A stretch of DNA of 64,000 nt from the NCBI GenBank assembly GCA_963765545.1, contig CAVXWW010000008.1, positions 372,001-436,000 on the forward strand, written 5' to 3'. The notes under the pieces are model-generated. The model was not told the origin of the DNA, searched no databases, and worked only from the letters and a program-made list of their open reading frames with translations. A program made the position numbers and the translations under genes. Below are positions 33,607-42,613 of this stretch, piece by piece. Position 1 is the stretch's first letter; the number at the start of each line of letters is the position of its first letter. Source of the stretch: JARRPM01 sp963765545 (lineage in GTDB: Bacteria > Pseudomonadota > Gammaproteobacteria > Pseudomonadales > Halieaceae).

Positions 33607-36492
33607 ATGTTAAAGAAATCTCGGCTGTCACTAGCCGTTGGTGCAGCGCTGGGGCTGACGTCGATGACGTACATGCCCGCCAATGCGCAGGAATTGAGCG
33701 CCAACCAGCTGGAAGAAGTTATCGTAACCGGTTCGCGTATTACCCGGACCAACCTGGTCAGTGCCAGCCCGGTAACCCAGGTTGATGCTGAAGAACTCAA
33801 GTTCGCCGGCACAGTGCGTGTTGAGGACATGCTGCGCACATTGCCGCAGGTGTACTCAGGCCAGAACACCACGCAGTCTAACGGCGCGACCGGTACTGCA
33901 ACCCTGAACCTGCGTAACCTGGGTGACGAGCGTACCCTGGTGTTGGTCAACGGCCGTCGTCTTCCCGCGGGTTCTCCCCTGCAGGGCGGTGTGGGCGCTG
34001 ACATCAACCAGATTCCCGGTGCCCTGATCAAGACTGTTGAAGTACTGACCGGTGGTGCATCGGCTACTTACGGTTCTGACGCGGTAGCGGGTGTTGTCAA
34101 CTTCATCATGATTGATGACTTTGAGGGCGTTAAGCTGGACTACCAGTACAGCGGCTACAACCACGACAACAGCAACGGCAAGTACAAGCGCATCGTTGAG
34201 GAAGCGGGCTACCCGGCTCCCAGCGGCGACACTACTGACGGTGAGATGAACGACCTTTCGCTTATCATCGGTGGCAACTTTGAAGGCGGCCGCGGTAACG
34301 CAACTGCTTATGCTACCTACCGCAAGATCGACCCCATCCTTCAGGCTGATCGCGACTACTCTGCCTGTGCTTTGAGTGATGAAGCCGACAGCTGTTTTGG
34401 TTCATCGACTATTCCCGATGGCCGTATCACTGATTTCGACACCTTTGACTACCAGGTTGCCGGCGATCAGTTTGTACCCTACAACTCAACGTTTAACTAT
34501 GGCGCCTTGAACTACTACCAGCGTCCTGACAAGCGTTACACCCTGGGCTCCTTTGCCCATTACGACGTCAACGAGCACGTTGAAGCCTACACTGAACTCA
34601 TGTACATGAATGACCAGTCTGTATCGCAGATCGCTCCTTCCGGTGCATTCTTCGTGACCGACACCATCCCCTGTGGCAACGCCTTCCTGTCTGACCAGCA
34701 GTTCGAGGATCTGTGTGGCCAGTTTGGTCTGACCAAAGAAGACGATCAGACTGCTTACCTGGGACGTCGTAATGTTGAGGGTGGTAACCGTCAGCAGGAT
34801 CTGGAGTACAACTCCTTTCGCGGCGTTTTCGGCCTCCGTGGTGACATCAACGAAACATGGCGCTATGACACCTACTTCCTGTACTCGCGGGTAGAAATGA
34901 CCAACACCTACGAGAACGACCTGGCAACGCCGAACATTGCCAAGTCACTGGACGCAGTAGTTGACCCCGACACCGGCAATATCGTGTGTCAGGGCGTACT
35001 GGATGGCAGCGAACCTGGCTGTGTGCCCTGGAACGTGTTTGAGACCGGCGGTGTAACCCAGGAAGCGCTCGATTACCTGGTGCTGCCCTTGTATGCCCGC
35101 GGTACTACTGATCAGACCATTGCGTCTGGTTACGTGGAAGCCAGCCTTGGTGACTACGGCGTCAAGCTGCCCTGGGCAGATGACGGCGTCAACATCGTTC
35201 TCGGTGCGGAATACCGCAAGGAAGAGCTGGACTTCAACCCCGACCGCGGTTTCCAGGAAGGTCTGGGCGCAGGACAGGGTGGTGCAACTCCGGCCGTTGA
35301 CGGTAGCTACGAGGTGAAGGAAGGCTTCATGGAAGTCAGCATTCCCCTGGTGGAAGGCAAGACCCTGATGGACCAGGTCATACTGGATGGCGGTTACCGT
35401 TATTCCGATTACGACTACGGTGAAACTACCGATACCTACGGGGTGCGGCTTGGCTGGGCTTTCAACCAGCAGATCAAGGCGCGTGGTAGCTTCCAGCGTG
35501 CGGTTCGCGGGCCCAATATTCAGGAACTGTTCCTGCCCCAGGGCTTCAACCTGTTTGATATGACTGGCGACCCCTGTTCCGACGGTGTTCCCGGCGGCCT
35601 GAGTGCCGGTGGCTACACCGAGGCACAGTGTGCCCGCAGTGGTCTGCAGGCCAGCAACTGGGGTAGGAACTTTGACTCCCCGGCCGGCCAGTACAACTTC
35701 CTGCAGGGTGGTAACCCCGACCTGTCACCGGAAGAATCAGATACCTACACCTTTGGTGTGGTGCTCACGCCTGATTTCCTGGAAGGTTTCACCACAACTA
35801 TCGACTACTACGACATCAAGATCGAAGACGGCATCAACAACCTGACGCCTGAGTTCATCCTGAATGAGTGTCTCGATGGTGACGATGCCCAGTGTGCGAA
35901 AGTTCGTCGCGGCAACGGTGGCGACCTGTGGGTAGGCTCCAATGTCGATCGCAGCGGTCGTGTTGAAGCCCTGAATGACAACCTTGCGGTAGAGCAGGTC
36001 AAGGGTATTGACTGGGTTGCAACTTACCAGTTCGATATTGGCAGCTGGGGCAGCATGCACCTGCATAACGTCCTGTCCTATATCGATACCTGGGACCAGC
36101 AGGAACTGAGCAGCGCGCCTAAAGTCGACTGTGCAGGTAACTGGGGTGCAACTTGTGGCTTCCCGACGCCGGATACTCGCAACAACTTCCGCGCAACCTG
36201 GACCACACCCTGGAACGTTACTGCCAGTGCACAGTGGCGCTACATCAGCGAAGTAGAGGACCTGAACGGGTTTCGCGACCTTGATGACGTCAACTACTTT
36301 GACCTGGCCGGTATCTGGGACATCAACGAGTGGGCCAGTGTTCGCGCCGGTGTGAACAACGTCACCGACGAAGAGCCACCTATCGCTGGTAACGGCGCTG
36401 GTGCTTCCATCTACGGCAACGGTAACACCTTCCCCGGCATGTACGACGCCATGGGCCGTTACTTTTACGTAGGTGCCAGCATCGGATTCTGA
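33607..36492 (+). CDS. TonB-dependent outer-membrane receptor
   Basis: A 961-residue ligand-gated porin. A signal peptide (cleavage near NAQ, about residue 27) is followed by a TonB-box-like LEEVIVTGSRI, the plug domain (VEDMLRTLPQV, ERTLVLVNGRRLP, GGASATYGSDAVAGVVNFI), and a long beta barrel ending in aromatic YVGASIGF. Paired cysteines in several extracellular-loop segments (for example CALSDEADSCFG, DPCSDGVPG) suggest disulfides. The plug style is that of large receptors common in marine Gammaproteobacteria and sphingomonads. The substrate is unknown. Codon use favours GGT, CGT and GTT more than its neighbours, suggesting high expression. A strong terminator follows. Confidence 0.94.
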   Translation: MLKKSRLSLAVGAALGLTSMTYMPANAQELSANQLEEVIVTGSRITRTNLVSASPVTQVDAEELKFAGTVRVEDMLRTLPQVYSGQNTTQSNGATGTATLNLRNLGDERTLVLVNGRRLPAGSPLQGGVGADINQIPGALIKTVEVLTGGASATYGSDAVAGVVNFIMIDDFEGVKLDYQYSGYNHDNSNGKYKRIVEEAGYPAPSGDTTDGEMNDLSLIIGGNFEGGRGNATAYATYRKIDPILQADRDYSACALSDEADSCFGSSTIPDGRITDFDTFDYQVAGDQFVPYNSTFNYGALNYYQRPDKRYTLGSFAHYDVNEHVEAYTELMYMNDQSVSQIAPSGAFFVTDTIPCGNAFLSDQQFEDLCGQFGLTKEDDQTAYLGRRNVEGGNRQQDLEYNSFRGVFGLRGDINETWRYDTYFLYSRVEMTNTYENDLATPNIAKSLDAVVDPDTGNIVCQGVLDGSEPGCVPWNVFETGGVTQEALDYLVLPLYARGTTDQTIASGYVEASLGDYGVKLPWADDGVNIVLGAEYRKEELDFNPDRGFQEGLGAGQGGATPAVDGSYEVKEGFMEVSIPLVEGKTLMDQVILDGGYRYSDYDYGETTDTYGVRLGWAFNQQIKARGSFQRAVRGPNIQELFLPQGFNLFDMTGDPCSDGVPGGLSAGGYTEAQCARSGLQASNWGRNFDSPAGQYNFLQGGNPDLSPEESDTYTFGVVLTPDFLEGFTTTIDYYDIKIEDGINNLTPEFILNECLDGDDAQCAKVRRGNGGDLWVGSNVDRSGRVEALNDNLAVEQVKGIDWVATYQFDIGSWGSMHLHNVLSYIDTWDQQELSSAPKVDCAGNWGATCGFPTPDTRNNFRATWTTPWNVTASAQWRYISEVEDLNGFRDLDDVNYFDLAGIWDINEWASVRAGVNNVTDEEPPIAGNGAGASIYGNGNTFPGMYDAMGRYFYVGASIGF

Positions 36493-36543
36493 TGCGGTTG
36501 GGCCTCCAGTCCCGGTGCGTTCGGGGCTGACAGGAACTTCAAT

Positions 36544-36573
36544 AAAAAGGCCACCCCAGGGTGGCCTTTTTTG
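36544..36573 (+). terminator. Rho-independent terminator after the receptor gene
   Basis: Stem GGCCACC / GGTGGCC (36549-36555 with 36560-36566), loop CCAG, flanked by a five-A run before and a six-T run after. The A/T flanks extend the stem and could make it act in both directions; on the minus strand it lies beyond the end of the sulfotransferase gene. Confidence 0.92.
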
Positions 36574-36633
36574 TGGTCTGTTTTACCTCCGCTGTGGCGG
36601 GCGAACCCACTCTATCGATTTCGGGTTTGCGGC

Positions 36634-38289
36634 CTAGCCGCCTTTTCCCACGCTGTTTTCCTCCAGGAAGCTCCTGAGCGCCTGTACCTCTGCCGTGTAA
36701 TTCTGCCATCGCCCGCTGGAGCTGCCATACAAGGGCCGTCGTACCTGGTGCACACTGGCGGTTCGCACGCGATTTCGGGTTTTGTAGAATGTGAGGCAGT
36801 CCTCGTGCCAGTCTAACTGCAGGTGCGAGAGTGCTTCTGTTATGGCTTCTTTCGGATTTTCCAGCAGGGATTCATAACGCACTTCCAGCAGCGAGTCACC
36901 CAACAGGCTTCGCCAATGCTCTAGCAGTCGCTGGTTTTGCAGATAATAGTGCCCGACATCCAACAGCGTGTTGGCATAGGGCTGTGCCGCCTCCAGCGGC
37001 TGGAAAAACAGGGAAATAGCGTTATCCAGTGGCTGCCGGTGGGTAGTGATCACACGCGCCTCAGGAAACAGTGCCTTGATCAGACCCAGGCAGAGCGTAT
37101 TGTCCGGTCGTTTGTTGATTACCCGCGCATCCATGGAAAAGTGTTGTGCAAGGTAGTCTGTATAGGCCTGGCCAACAGCGTGTAACTGCGCGGGATCCGC
37201 CGTCAGGATACCTTCCGGGAAAGGTCGGATGGCACGTTGGAAAAAATTCATTTCTCCGCCCGCGGTCAGGGCCGGGTGAGTCGACAGTATCTGTTCCAGC
37301 AAAGTGGTGCCGGAACGAAACATACCGCAAATGAAAACCAGGGGTGCATTCGACACCGGCTCTATTGCCTTCAGCCAGCTGCTGTCGCAGGCTTCTATCA
37401 GCTGGTCTATCTGTTTTTCCTGTGCTGCCCGGTTGTAACTGCCACAGCGCGCGCTACTCAGGGCATTGGCTTGCTGGTAATAATCGAAGGCGTGTCCGTA
37501 CTCTCCGCTATCATCCTGGGTCTTTCCCAGCGCGTATAGAAGGCTCTCTTTTTCCTCTGGAGGCAGCTCTTCCCTGCCTACTACTTCCAGCATTTCCAGC
37601 ACCAGCTGGTCGGCAGGATTCGTGATATGTTCGCCATTGGCAATGTGTGCCAGAGCACCTGAATGTCCAGGTTGTAGCTGCAGTATGCGACGGTAAGCTT
37701 CCCTCGCCTCATCCCAGTCGCCTTCCTCTTCCAGCAGCAAGGCCAGATTGAACAGTGCGGGTATATACCTGGGTTTGCTGACCAGGGCTGCTTTCAGCAA
37801 CTTCCTGGCCTCGTCATGCTGGTGCAGTTCGGTGTGGATAACCGCAATATTGGACAAGACCTCCTCCGGGTTTTCAATCTTGTCTGCCAGGCATTGTTCA
37901 TACTCTTCCAGCGCCTGTTGCATATGACCTTCACGTTTGAGCAGGCGGGCCAGGTTGTAGCGACTGTTAGCCAGGTTTGGCCGGGCAGCAAGCAGATTCC
38001 GGTAACAGGCGATGGCGTCGGCGCCACGCCCCCTGCTCTGCAGCAGGGTGGCCAGACGATTACAGTAAAGCGGCTCAGTTGGAAACTGGGTAACCAACTG
38101 TTGCATGTAATCTACAGCCTCATCTGGAGAGCCGCTCCGCAGGCAGAGTATGACCAGGTGTTCCAGCGCTTCGCGGCTGGGGCCACCTTCTGCCAGGACC
38201 TCGCGGAACAGTTTTTTTGCCTGCTCGTCCTCATCCCCCCGGTTGGCGAGATTTCGCGCACGCCCCAGTTTTTGCAGCTGTTCTTTGAT
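36634..38289 (-). CDS. TPR-containing sulfotransferase; apparent ATC start
   Basis: Predicted PAPS-dependent sulfotransferase with an N-terminal tetratricopeptide array. With a start at 38289 the product has 551 residues: TPRs over about 1-300, then a sulfotransferase domain with the 5'-phosphosulfate loop FICGMFRSGTTLLEQIL (about residue 320) and the 3'-phosphate motif VITTHRQPLDNAISLFF. The first ATG in frame (38106) would remove 61 residues of TPR-like sequence. Upstream of it there is no ATG, GTG or TTG before the in-frame stop at 38316-38314, but a perfect GGAGG (38300-38296) lies 6 bases before an ATC codon. Substrate unknown, perhaps a protein or peptide. It converges on the receptor gene and follows the hydroxylase gene. 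Confidence 0.85.
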   Translation of the reverse strand: MKEQLQKLGRARNLANRGDEDEQAKKLFREVLAEGGPSREALEHLVILCLRSGSPDEAVDYMQQLVTQFPTEPLYCNRLATLLQSRGRGADAIACYRNLLAARPNLANSRYNLARLLKREGHMQQALEEYEQCLADKIENPEEVLSNIAVIHTELHQHDEARKLLKAALVSKPRYIPALFNLALLLEEEGDWDEAREAYRRILQLQPGHSGALAHIANGEHITNPADQLVLEMLEVVGREELPPEEKESLLYALGKTQDDSGEYGHAFDYYQQANALSSARCGSYNRAAQEKQIDQLIEACDSSWLKAIEPVSNAPLVFICGMFRSGTTLLEQILSTHPALTAGGEMNFFQRAIRPFPEGILTADPAQLHAVGQAYTDYLAQHFSMDARVINKRPDNTLCLGLIKALFPEARVITTHRQPLDNAISLFFQPLEAAQPYANTLLDVGHYYLQNQRLLEHWRSLLGDSLLEVRYESLLENPKEAITEALSHLQLDWHEDCLTFYKTRNRVRTASVHQVRRPLYGSSSGRWQNYTAEVQALRSFLEENSVGKGG

Positions 38290-38359
38290 GGTATACCTCC
38301 GCTTGCATAGCGATTACTCGCTGTATAATAAGCGCTGGTGACGGGCCGGGCCAGCCTTG

Positions 38360-39649
38360 CTACTTCGCCGGTGCTACCTGGCGTCGTTGTAGCCAATCCC
38401 GCCGCGCCCGGATACTGCGTGTAATGGCTTGCTGTTCCGCCTCAGTTAGTGCCGGGTGCCACAGCTCGAAAATCAACACGACTCGCGGCTGGTCACTGTT
38501 GTTCCAGGCACTGTGTTCCCAAGTATCGTCAAATACCATCAGTTTTCCCGGCTTCGGAGCCCGTGTTTCCTCGTGTACTTTCAGCCCACAGCCTGCTGGA
38601 ACCTCGATTGGCAGGTGTGCCGTCAGTATGGCGCTGGACACCCCGAAGTGTTCGGGTATCCGGGTATGTGGAGCCAATACCGATATAAAAACCTCGCTGG
38701 GATTGCCATTAGTTGTCGCCAAAGGTAACCCGGCAAGTGCCTTTAGTGTCTCGGGAAACTTTGCTATTACTTTCTCGTTGGCAGTGCCGCTCTTGTAAAG
38801 ATGCACCGAGGCCCAGTTCATCCTGTTTACCAGTGGCTCCCACTGCATCCCCTCCAGTCGATGACGGTTTGTGAGGTAGGGCCTGCCGTCAGTTTCGATA
38901 TTCAACCCGGCGACAATCTCTTCCCTGATGAGCTCGTAGTCAAGTTCGAGTTTCTCGCACCATGGGAATGCACTGGTATCAAAGAAGGTGGGACAGCTGT
39001 CATACTTGATGCTGAAAACCTGGGGACAGTGTTTTGGGTGTTCGTAGTCTATTGCGCGAGCATCAGCTAGCGGCCAGACCGCGTCCCGTATTCTGATCAG
39101 CTGGTCGGAGTTATCCTGGGATTCGACAGCCGCTATATGGAGTTCAGTATGATGATTACACAGGGTATCCCAGGCAGTTTTTGACATCTTTGCCACCCCT
39201 GCGTTGGTTTCCGGAGTCTTCCACAATGAAAGCAGATTGTGGTCTACGGCTTCTCCCAGGGAAAATACCTGGGCTGCTTTGTCGAGATCGCCAAGCTCTG
39301 CAAAGAGACACCCCAGGGTCAGGTAAATCATGCCGCTATCAGGTTTGATGCGCCAATAATCGATATAGACGGCCACCGCCTGTTCCAGCTTGCCTTGACG
39401 GTAGAGCGCCTGCCCCAGCTGGGTAAGTACTTGCAAGTCACCTGGGGAGTTGTCCAGCATGGTTTGCAGGTAGTTTGTGGCGGACGATAAGTCACCGGAC
39501 CCAATGGCCAGATCAGCAAGGAATCGCAGTGACGACAGATGGTTCTTGTCGATGGATAGAATTTCCTGACAAACGCGCATTGTTGATTGAGTATCGCCTT
39601 TGCTCGAGAAGGCTGTTGCACGGCTCTCAAGTTCAGCTATTGAAGTCAT
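38360..39649 (-). CDS. TPR-containing aspartyl/asparaginyl beta-hydroxylase
   Basis: A 429-residue predicted Fe(II)/2-oxoglutarate oxygenase. Residues about 1-140 are tetratricopeptide repeats. The C-terminal half has the hydroxylase core: iron ligand His334 in RIPEHFG, His379 in WEHSAWN, and Arg389 (QPRVVLIFELWHP) ten residues after the second His, the spacing used to bind 2-oxoglutarate in AspH-type enzymes. Such enzymes hydroxylate Asp/Asn in proteins or modify lipid A. GGAG precedes the ATG. It lies 70 bases upstream of the sulfotransferase on the same strand, suggesting a two-gene modification unit. Confidence 0.88.
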   Translation of the reverse strand: MTSIAELESRATAFSSKGDTQSTMRVCQEILSIDKNHLSSLRFLADLAIGSGDLSSATNYLQTMLDNSPGDLQVLTQLGQALYRQGKLEQAVAVYIDYWRIKPDSGMIYLTLGCLFAELGDLDKAAQVFSLGEAVDHNLLSLWKTPETNAGVAKMSKTAWDTLCNHHTELHIAAVESQDNSDQLIRIRDAVWPLADARAIDYEHPKHCPQVFSIKYDSCPTFFDTSAFPWCEKLELDYELIREEIVAGLNIETDGRPYLTNRHRLEGMQWEPLVNRMNWASVHLYKSGTANEKVIAKFPETLKALAGLPLATTNGNPSEVFISVLAPHTRIPEHFGVSSAILTAHLPIEVPAGCGLKVHEETRAPKPGKLMVFDDTWEHSAWNNSDQPRVVLIFELWHPALTEAEQQAITRSIRARRDWLQRRQVAPAK

Positions 39650-39709
39650 GGGCGGGGCTCCGGAAGCGTCCGAATTTCAAAAGCGGATTGCTGCATAAAG
39701 TTGACCTTA

Positions 39710-39726
39710 CCAGACATTCAGTCTGG
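39710..39726. other. Small hairpin between serA and the hydroxylase gene
   Basis: CCAGAC-ATTCA-GTCTGG, a perfect six-base-pair stem with a five-base loop, in the 145-base gap after serA. It is not followed by a T run on either strand, so it is not a classical terminator. It may be a leader hairpin or a processing site. Confidence 0.35.
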
Positions 39727-39794
39727 CACCAGTTACTCGTTGCCCTCCAAGCGACCTGCTGCCTTGTGTTTGCTTCAAATTTTTGACCGCCCTA

Positions 39795-41024
39795 TCAGAA
39801 TAAAACCCGGCAGCGTATCGTGCCCTCTATACCGGCCAGCCGTGAGAGGGCCATGTCGCTGTATTCCGCGTCTATGTCTATCACCACGTAGCCCATGGCC
39901 TCGTTGGTCTGCAGGAACTGGGCGGTCACGTTTACATTGTTATCAGAGAAAACCCGGTTTATCGCGCCCATGATACCGGGCGTATTGTGGTGTATATGCA
40001 ACAGCCTGTGGCTTCCCTCATGGGGAGGGAGGGCCACCTCGGGGAAGTTGACCGAGGAGGTGCTGGTGCCGTTATCGCTGTAGCGCGCCAGCTTCTCGGC
40101 GACTTCCATACCGATATTTTCCTGGGCCTCGATTGTGCTGCCGCCTATGTGAGGGGTCAGGAAAGTGTTGTCGAAACGGCGCAGTGGTGAAACAAACTCG
40201 TCTTCATTGGAGCGGGGCTCGACTGGAAATACATCAATCCCCGCGCCACCCAGGGCGCCGGATTCCAGGCTGTGGGCCAGAGCGTCGATATCCACCACCG
40301 TACCCCGTGAAGCATTGATTAAAATGCCGCCCGGCTTCATCGCGGCTAACTGGGCCGCGCCAATCATGTCCTGGGTAGTCCGGTTTTCCGGAACATGCAG
40401 GGTGACCACATCGGAACTGCCCAGCAGCTGTTCCAGGCTGGCAACCTGCCGCGCATTACCCATGGGCAACTTGTTGGATACATCGAAGAACTGTACATGC
40501 ATTCCCAGGCCCTCGGCGATGACGCCCAGCTGCATCCCGATATTGCCATAGCCGACAATGCCCAGTTGCTTGCCGCGTATTTCGAAGGAATTCGCAGCCG
40601 TCTTGTGCCACTCGCCACGATGGGCCGCGGCATTTTTCTGGGCTACTCCGCGCAATAGCAGGATGGCCTCGGCTATAACCAGTTCCGCGACGCTGCGCGT
40701 GTTGGAAAAAGGCGCATTGAAGACCACGATGCCCCTGCGGGTTGCCGCTGCGAGATCGACCTGGTTGGTGCCTATACAGAAACAGCCTATCGCCACCAGC
40801 TTGTTGGCGCAGGCCAGCACGTCTTCCGTCAGCTGGGTGCGCGACCTTATACCTACAAAATGGGCATCGGCAATGGCCAGCTTGAGCTCTTCCGTCGGCA
40901 ATGCCTTCTTGTGTGATTCGATATTGTGATAGCCGGCTGACTCCAGGGTTTGCACCGCGGAGGGGTGAACACCCTCCAGCAACAGAATGCGAATCTTACT
41001 TTTTTCCAGTGACTGTTGTGCCAT
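39795..41024 (-). CDS. serA: D-3-phosphoglycerate dehydrogenase
   Basis: First step of serine synthesis. The 409-residue enzyme has the N-terminal substrate domain (ILLLEGVHPSAVQTLESAGY, VGIRSRTQL, GTNQVDL), the NAD motif LGIVGYGNIGMQLGVIAEGLG, the catalytic His in LTPHIGGSTIEAQENIG, and a C-terminal ACT domain (RLLHIHHNTPGIMGAINRV) that usually gives serine feedback inhibition. It matches the E. coli-type (about 410 residues) SerA. It is divergent from the D-2-hydroxyglutarate dehydrogenase gene. Confidence 0.96.
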   Translation of the reverse strand: MAQQSLEKSKIRILLLEGVHPSAVQTLESAGYHNIESHKKALPTEELKLAIADAHFVGIRSRTQLTEDVLACANKLVAIGCFCIGTNQVDLAAATRRGIVVFNAPFSNTRSVAELVIAEAILLLRGVAQKNAAAHRGEWHKTAANSFEIRGKQLGIVGYGNIGMQLGVIAEGLGMHVQFFDVSNKLPMGNARQVASLEQLLGSSDVVTLHVPENRTTQDMIGAAQLAAMKPGGILINASRGTVVDIDALAHSLESGALGGAGIDVFPVEPRSNEDEFVSPLRRFDNTFLTPHIGGSTIEAQENIGMEVAEKLARYSDNGTSTSSVNFPEVALPPHEGSHRLLHIHHNTPGIMGAINRVFSDNNVNVTAQFLQTNEAMGYVVIDIDAEYSDMALSRLAGIEGTIRCRVLF

Positions 41025-41104
41025 TGCCGCGAAGGTCCTTGCGAGTTGAAAAGCTGTGAGTGACGGCCTCGATGTCTCTGCGACGAGCGCCCGTGCTCGG
41101 AAAA

Positions 41105-41130
41105 CGGCGCGTATGTTACCATACGCGCCG
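41105..41130. promoter_or_regulatory. Perfect 11-bp hairpin in the serA/D2HGDH divergent region
   Basis: CGGCGCGTATG (41105-41115), loop TTAC, CATACGCGCCG (41120-41130). A second small hairpin CCCT-GAAC-AGGG follows at once (41131-41142). The pair ends about 17 bases before the GGAGG of the downstream gene and sits about 80 bases upstream of serA. It could be a palindromic operator or a leader structure. Confidence 0.55.
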
Positions 41131-41171
41131 CCCTGAACAGGGGCCTGTGAAAATTACCGGAGGCACAGTAT

Positions 41172-42572
41172 TTGACAGCTATCGACAAGGATATCCTGGC
41201 CGCACTCGAGGGTATTGTCGGCTCGGACAAGGTACTGACTGATGCCGATTCGCTACTGCAGTACGGCCGCGATTGGACCAGGGCCTATACCCCGCACGCA
41301 GGGGCAGTGGTGTTGCCTTCCAGCATAACGCAGGTGCAGGACGTGGTGCGCCTGGCCGCTCGCGAACAACTACCCATCGTACCCTCTGGCGGCCGTACCG
41401 GCCTCAGCGCCGGCGCCGTTGCCCGCCACGGAGAACTCGTACTTGTCCTGGACAGGTTGAACACCATAGAGGATTTCAACCCGGTAGACCGCACCGTGCG
41501 CTGCGGCGGCGGGGTGGTGACAGCCCAGCTGCAGCAGTTTGCCCAGGAGCAGGGTCTGTTTTACCCGGTGGACTTTGCGTCCAGCGGTTCCAGCCAGGTA
41601 GGCGGGAATATCTCGACCAATGCCGGAGGCATCAAGGTCATCCGACACGGCATGACGCGCGACTGGGTCGCGGGGCTTAAGCTGGTCACCGGCACCGGCG
41701 AACTGCTGGACCTCAACCGGGGCCTGGTCAAGAACAACGCGGGCTATGACCTGCGCCAGTTGGTCATAGGCGCGGAGGGTACCCTGGGCGTTGTCGTGGA
41801 AGCGACCATGTCGCTGTCGCGCCCCCCGCAAAACCTGGCTGTGATGGTCTTGGGTGTGCCCGACATGGTATCTATCATGTCGGTGCTCAGCGCTTTCCAG
41901 ACCAGCATCCAGCTCAGCGCCTTCGAGTTTTTCTCCGAGTTGGCATTGAGCAAGGTGGTTGAGCACCAGGGATTGCAGCGCCCCTTCGCGACAGCCACGC
42001 CCTACTATGCCCTGCTGGAGTTTGAGCAGTCGGATGAACAGGCCATGGAGAACGCGATGTCCCTGTTTGAACACGGCGTGGAACAGGGTTGGGTAGTTGA
42101 CGGTGTGGTGAGTCAGAGCGTCGCCCAGGCCGAATCCCTGTGGCGCCTGCGCGAGGATATTTCGGAAACCATCTCGCGCTGGACCCCTTACAAAAACGAC
42201 CTTTCCACACTGGTGTCGCGGGTTCCTGATTTTCTTACAGAGGTTGAATCAGTCGTTAACGCCAGTTACCCCGAGTTCGAGATCGTCTGGTTTGGTCATA
42301 TTGGCGATGGCAATGTGCACCTGAATGTTCTGAAACCGGATGAAATGGCTATGGATGAATTTCAGCGCCGCTGCGGCGAGGTGAGCAAGTGGGTATGCGA
42401 GATCGTGCAGCGCCACGGTGGCAGTATCTCCGCGGAGCACGGCGTGGGTCTGCTCAAGAAGGACTACCTGCACTACAGCCGCTCGCCGCTGGAGATCGAA
42501 ATCATGCGGCAGATCAAGCGCGCCTTTGATCCGCAGGGGATCATGAATCCTGGCAAGATATTTGACGCCTGA
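41172..42572 (+). CDS. FAD-binding oxidoreductase, probable D-2-hydroxyglutarate dehydrogenase
   Basis: A 466-residue flavoprotein of the GlcD/D-lactate dehydrogenase class. The N-terminal FAD (PCMH) domain has IVPSGGRTGLSAGAV and GSSQVGGNISTNAGG; the C-terminal half has IVWFGHIGDGNVHLNVL with the metal-binding His residues and GGSISAEHGVGLLKKDYL. Next to serA, members of this family oxidise the D-2-hydroxyglutarate that SerA makes from 2-oxoglutarate. A GlcD-like or D-lactate substrate is the alternative. The start is TTG 41172, supported by a GGAGG eight bases upstream. Confidence 0.87.
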   Translation: MTAIDKDILAALEGIVGSDKVLTDADSLLQYGRDWTRAYTPHAGAVVLPSSITQVQDVVRLAAREQLPIVPSGGRTGLSAGAVARHGELVLVLDRLNTIEDFNPVDRTVRCGGGVVTAQLQQFAQEQGLFYPVDFASSGSSQVGGNISTNAGGIKVIRHGMTRDWVAGLKLVTGTGELLDLNRGLVKNNAGYDLRQLVIGAEGTLGVVVEATMSLSRPPQNLAVMVLGVPDMVSIMSVLSAFQTSIQLSAFEFFSELALSKVVEHQGLQRPFATATPYYALLEFEQSDEQAMENAMSLFEHGVEQGWVVDGVVSQSVAQAESLWRLREDISETISRWTPYKNDLSTLVSRVPDFLTEVESVVNASYPEFEIVWFGHIGDGNVHLNVLKPDEMAMDEFQRRCGEVSKWVCEIVQRHGGSISAEHGVGLLKKDYLHYSRSPLEIEIMRQIKRAFDPQGIMNPGKIFDA

Positions 42573-42613
42573 GGACCGGGTTTGGTTTCAGCAAAACGAT
42601 AATTTGTGGTAGA

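Noticed and set aside
38234..38308. ATG at 38308 as the start of the sulfotransferase gene
   Set aside because: It is in another frame and ends at TGA after 25 codons; its peptide has no TPR character.
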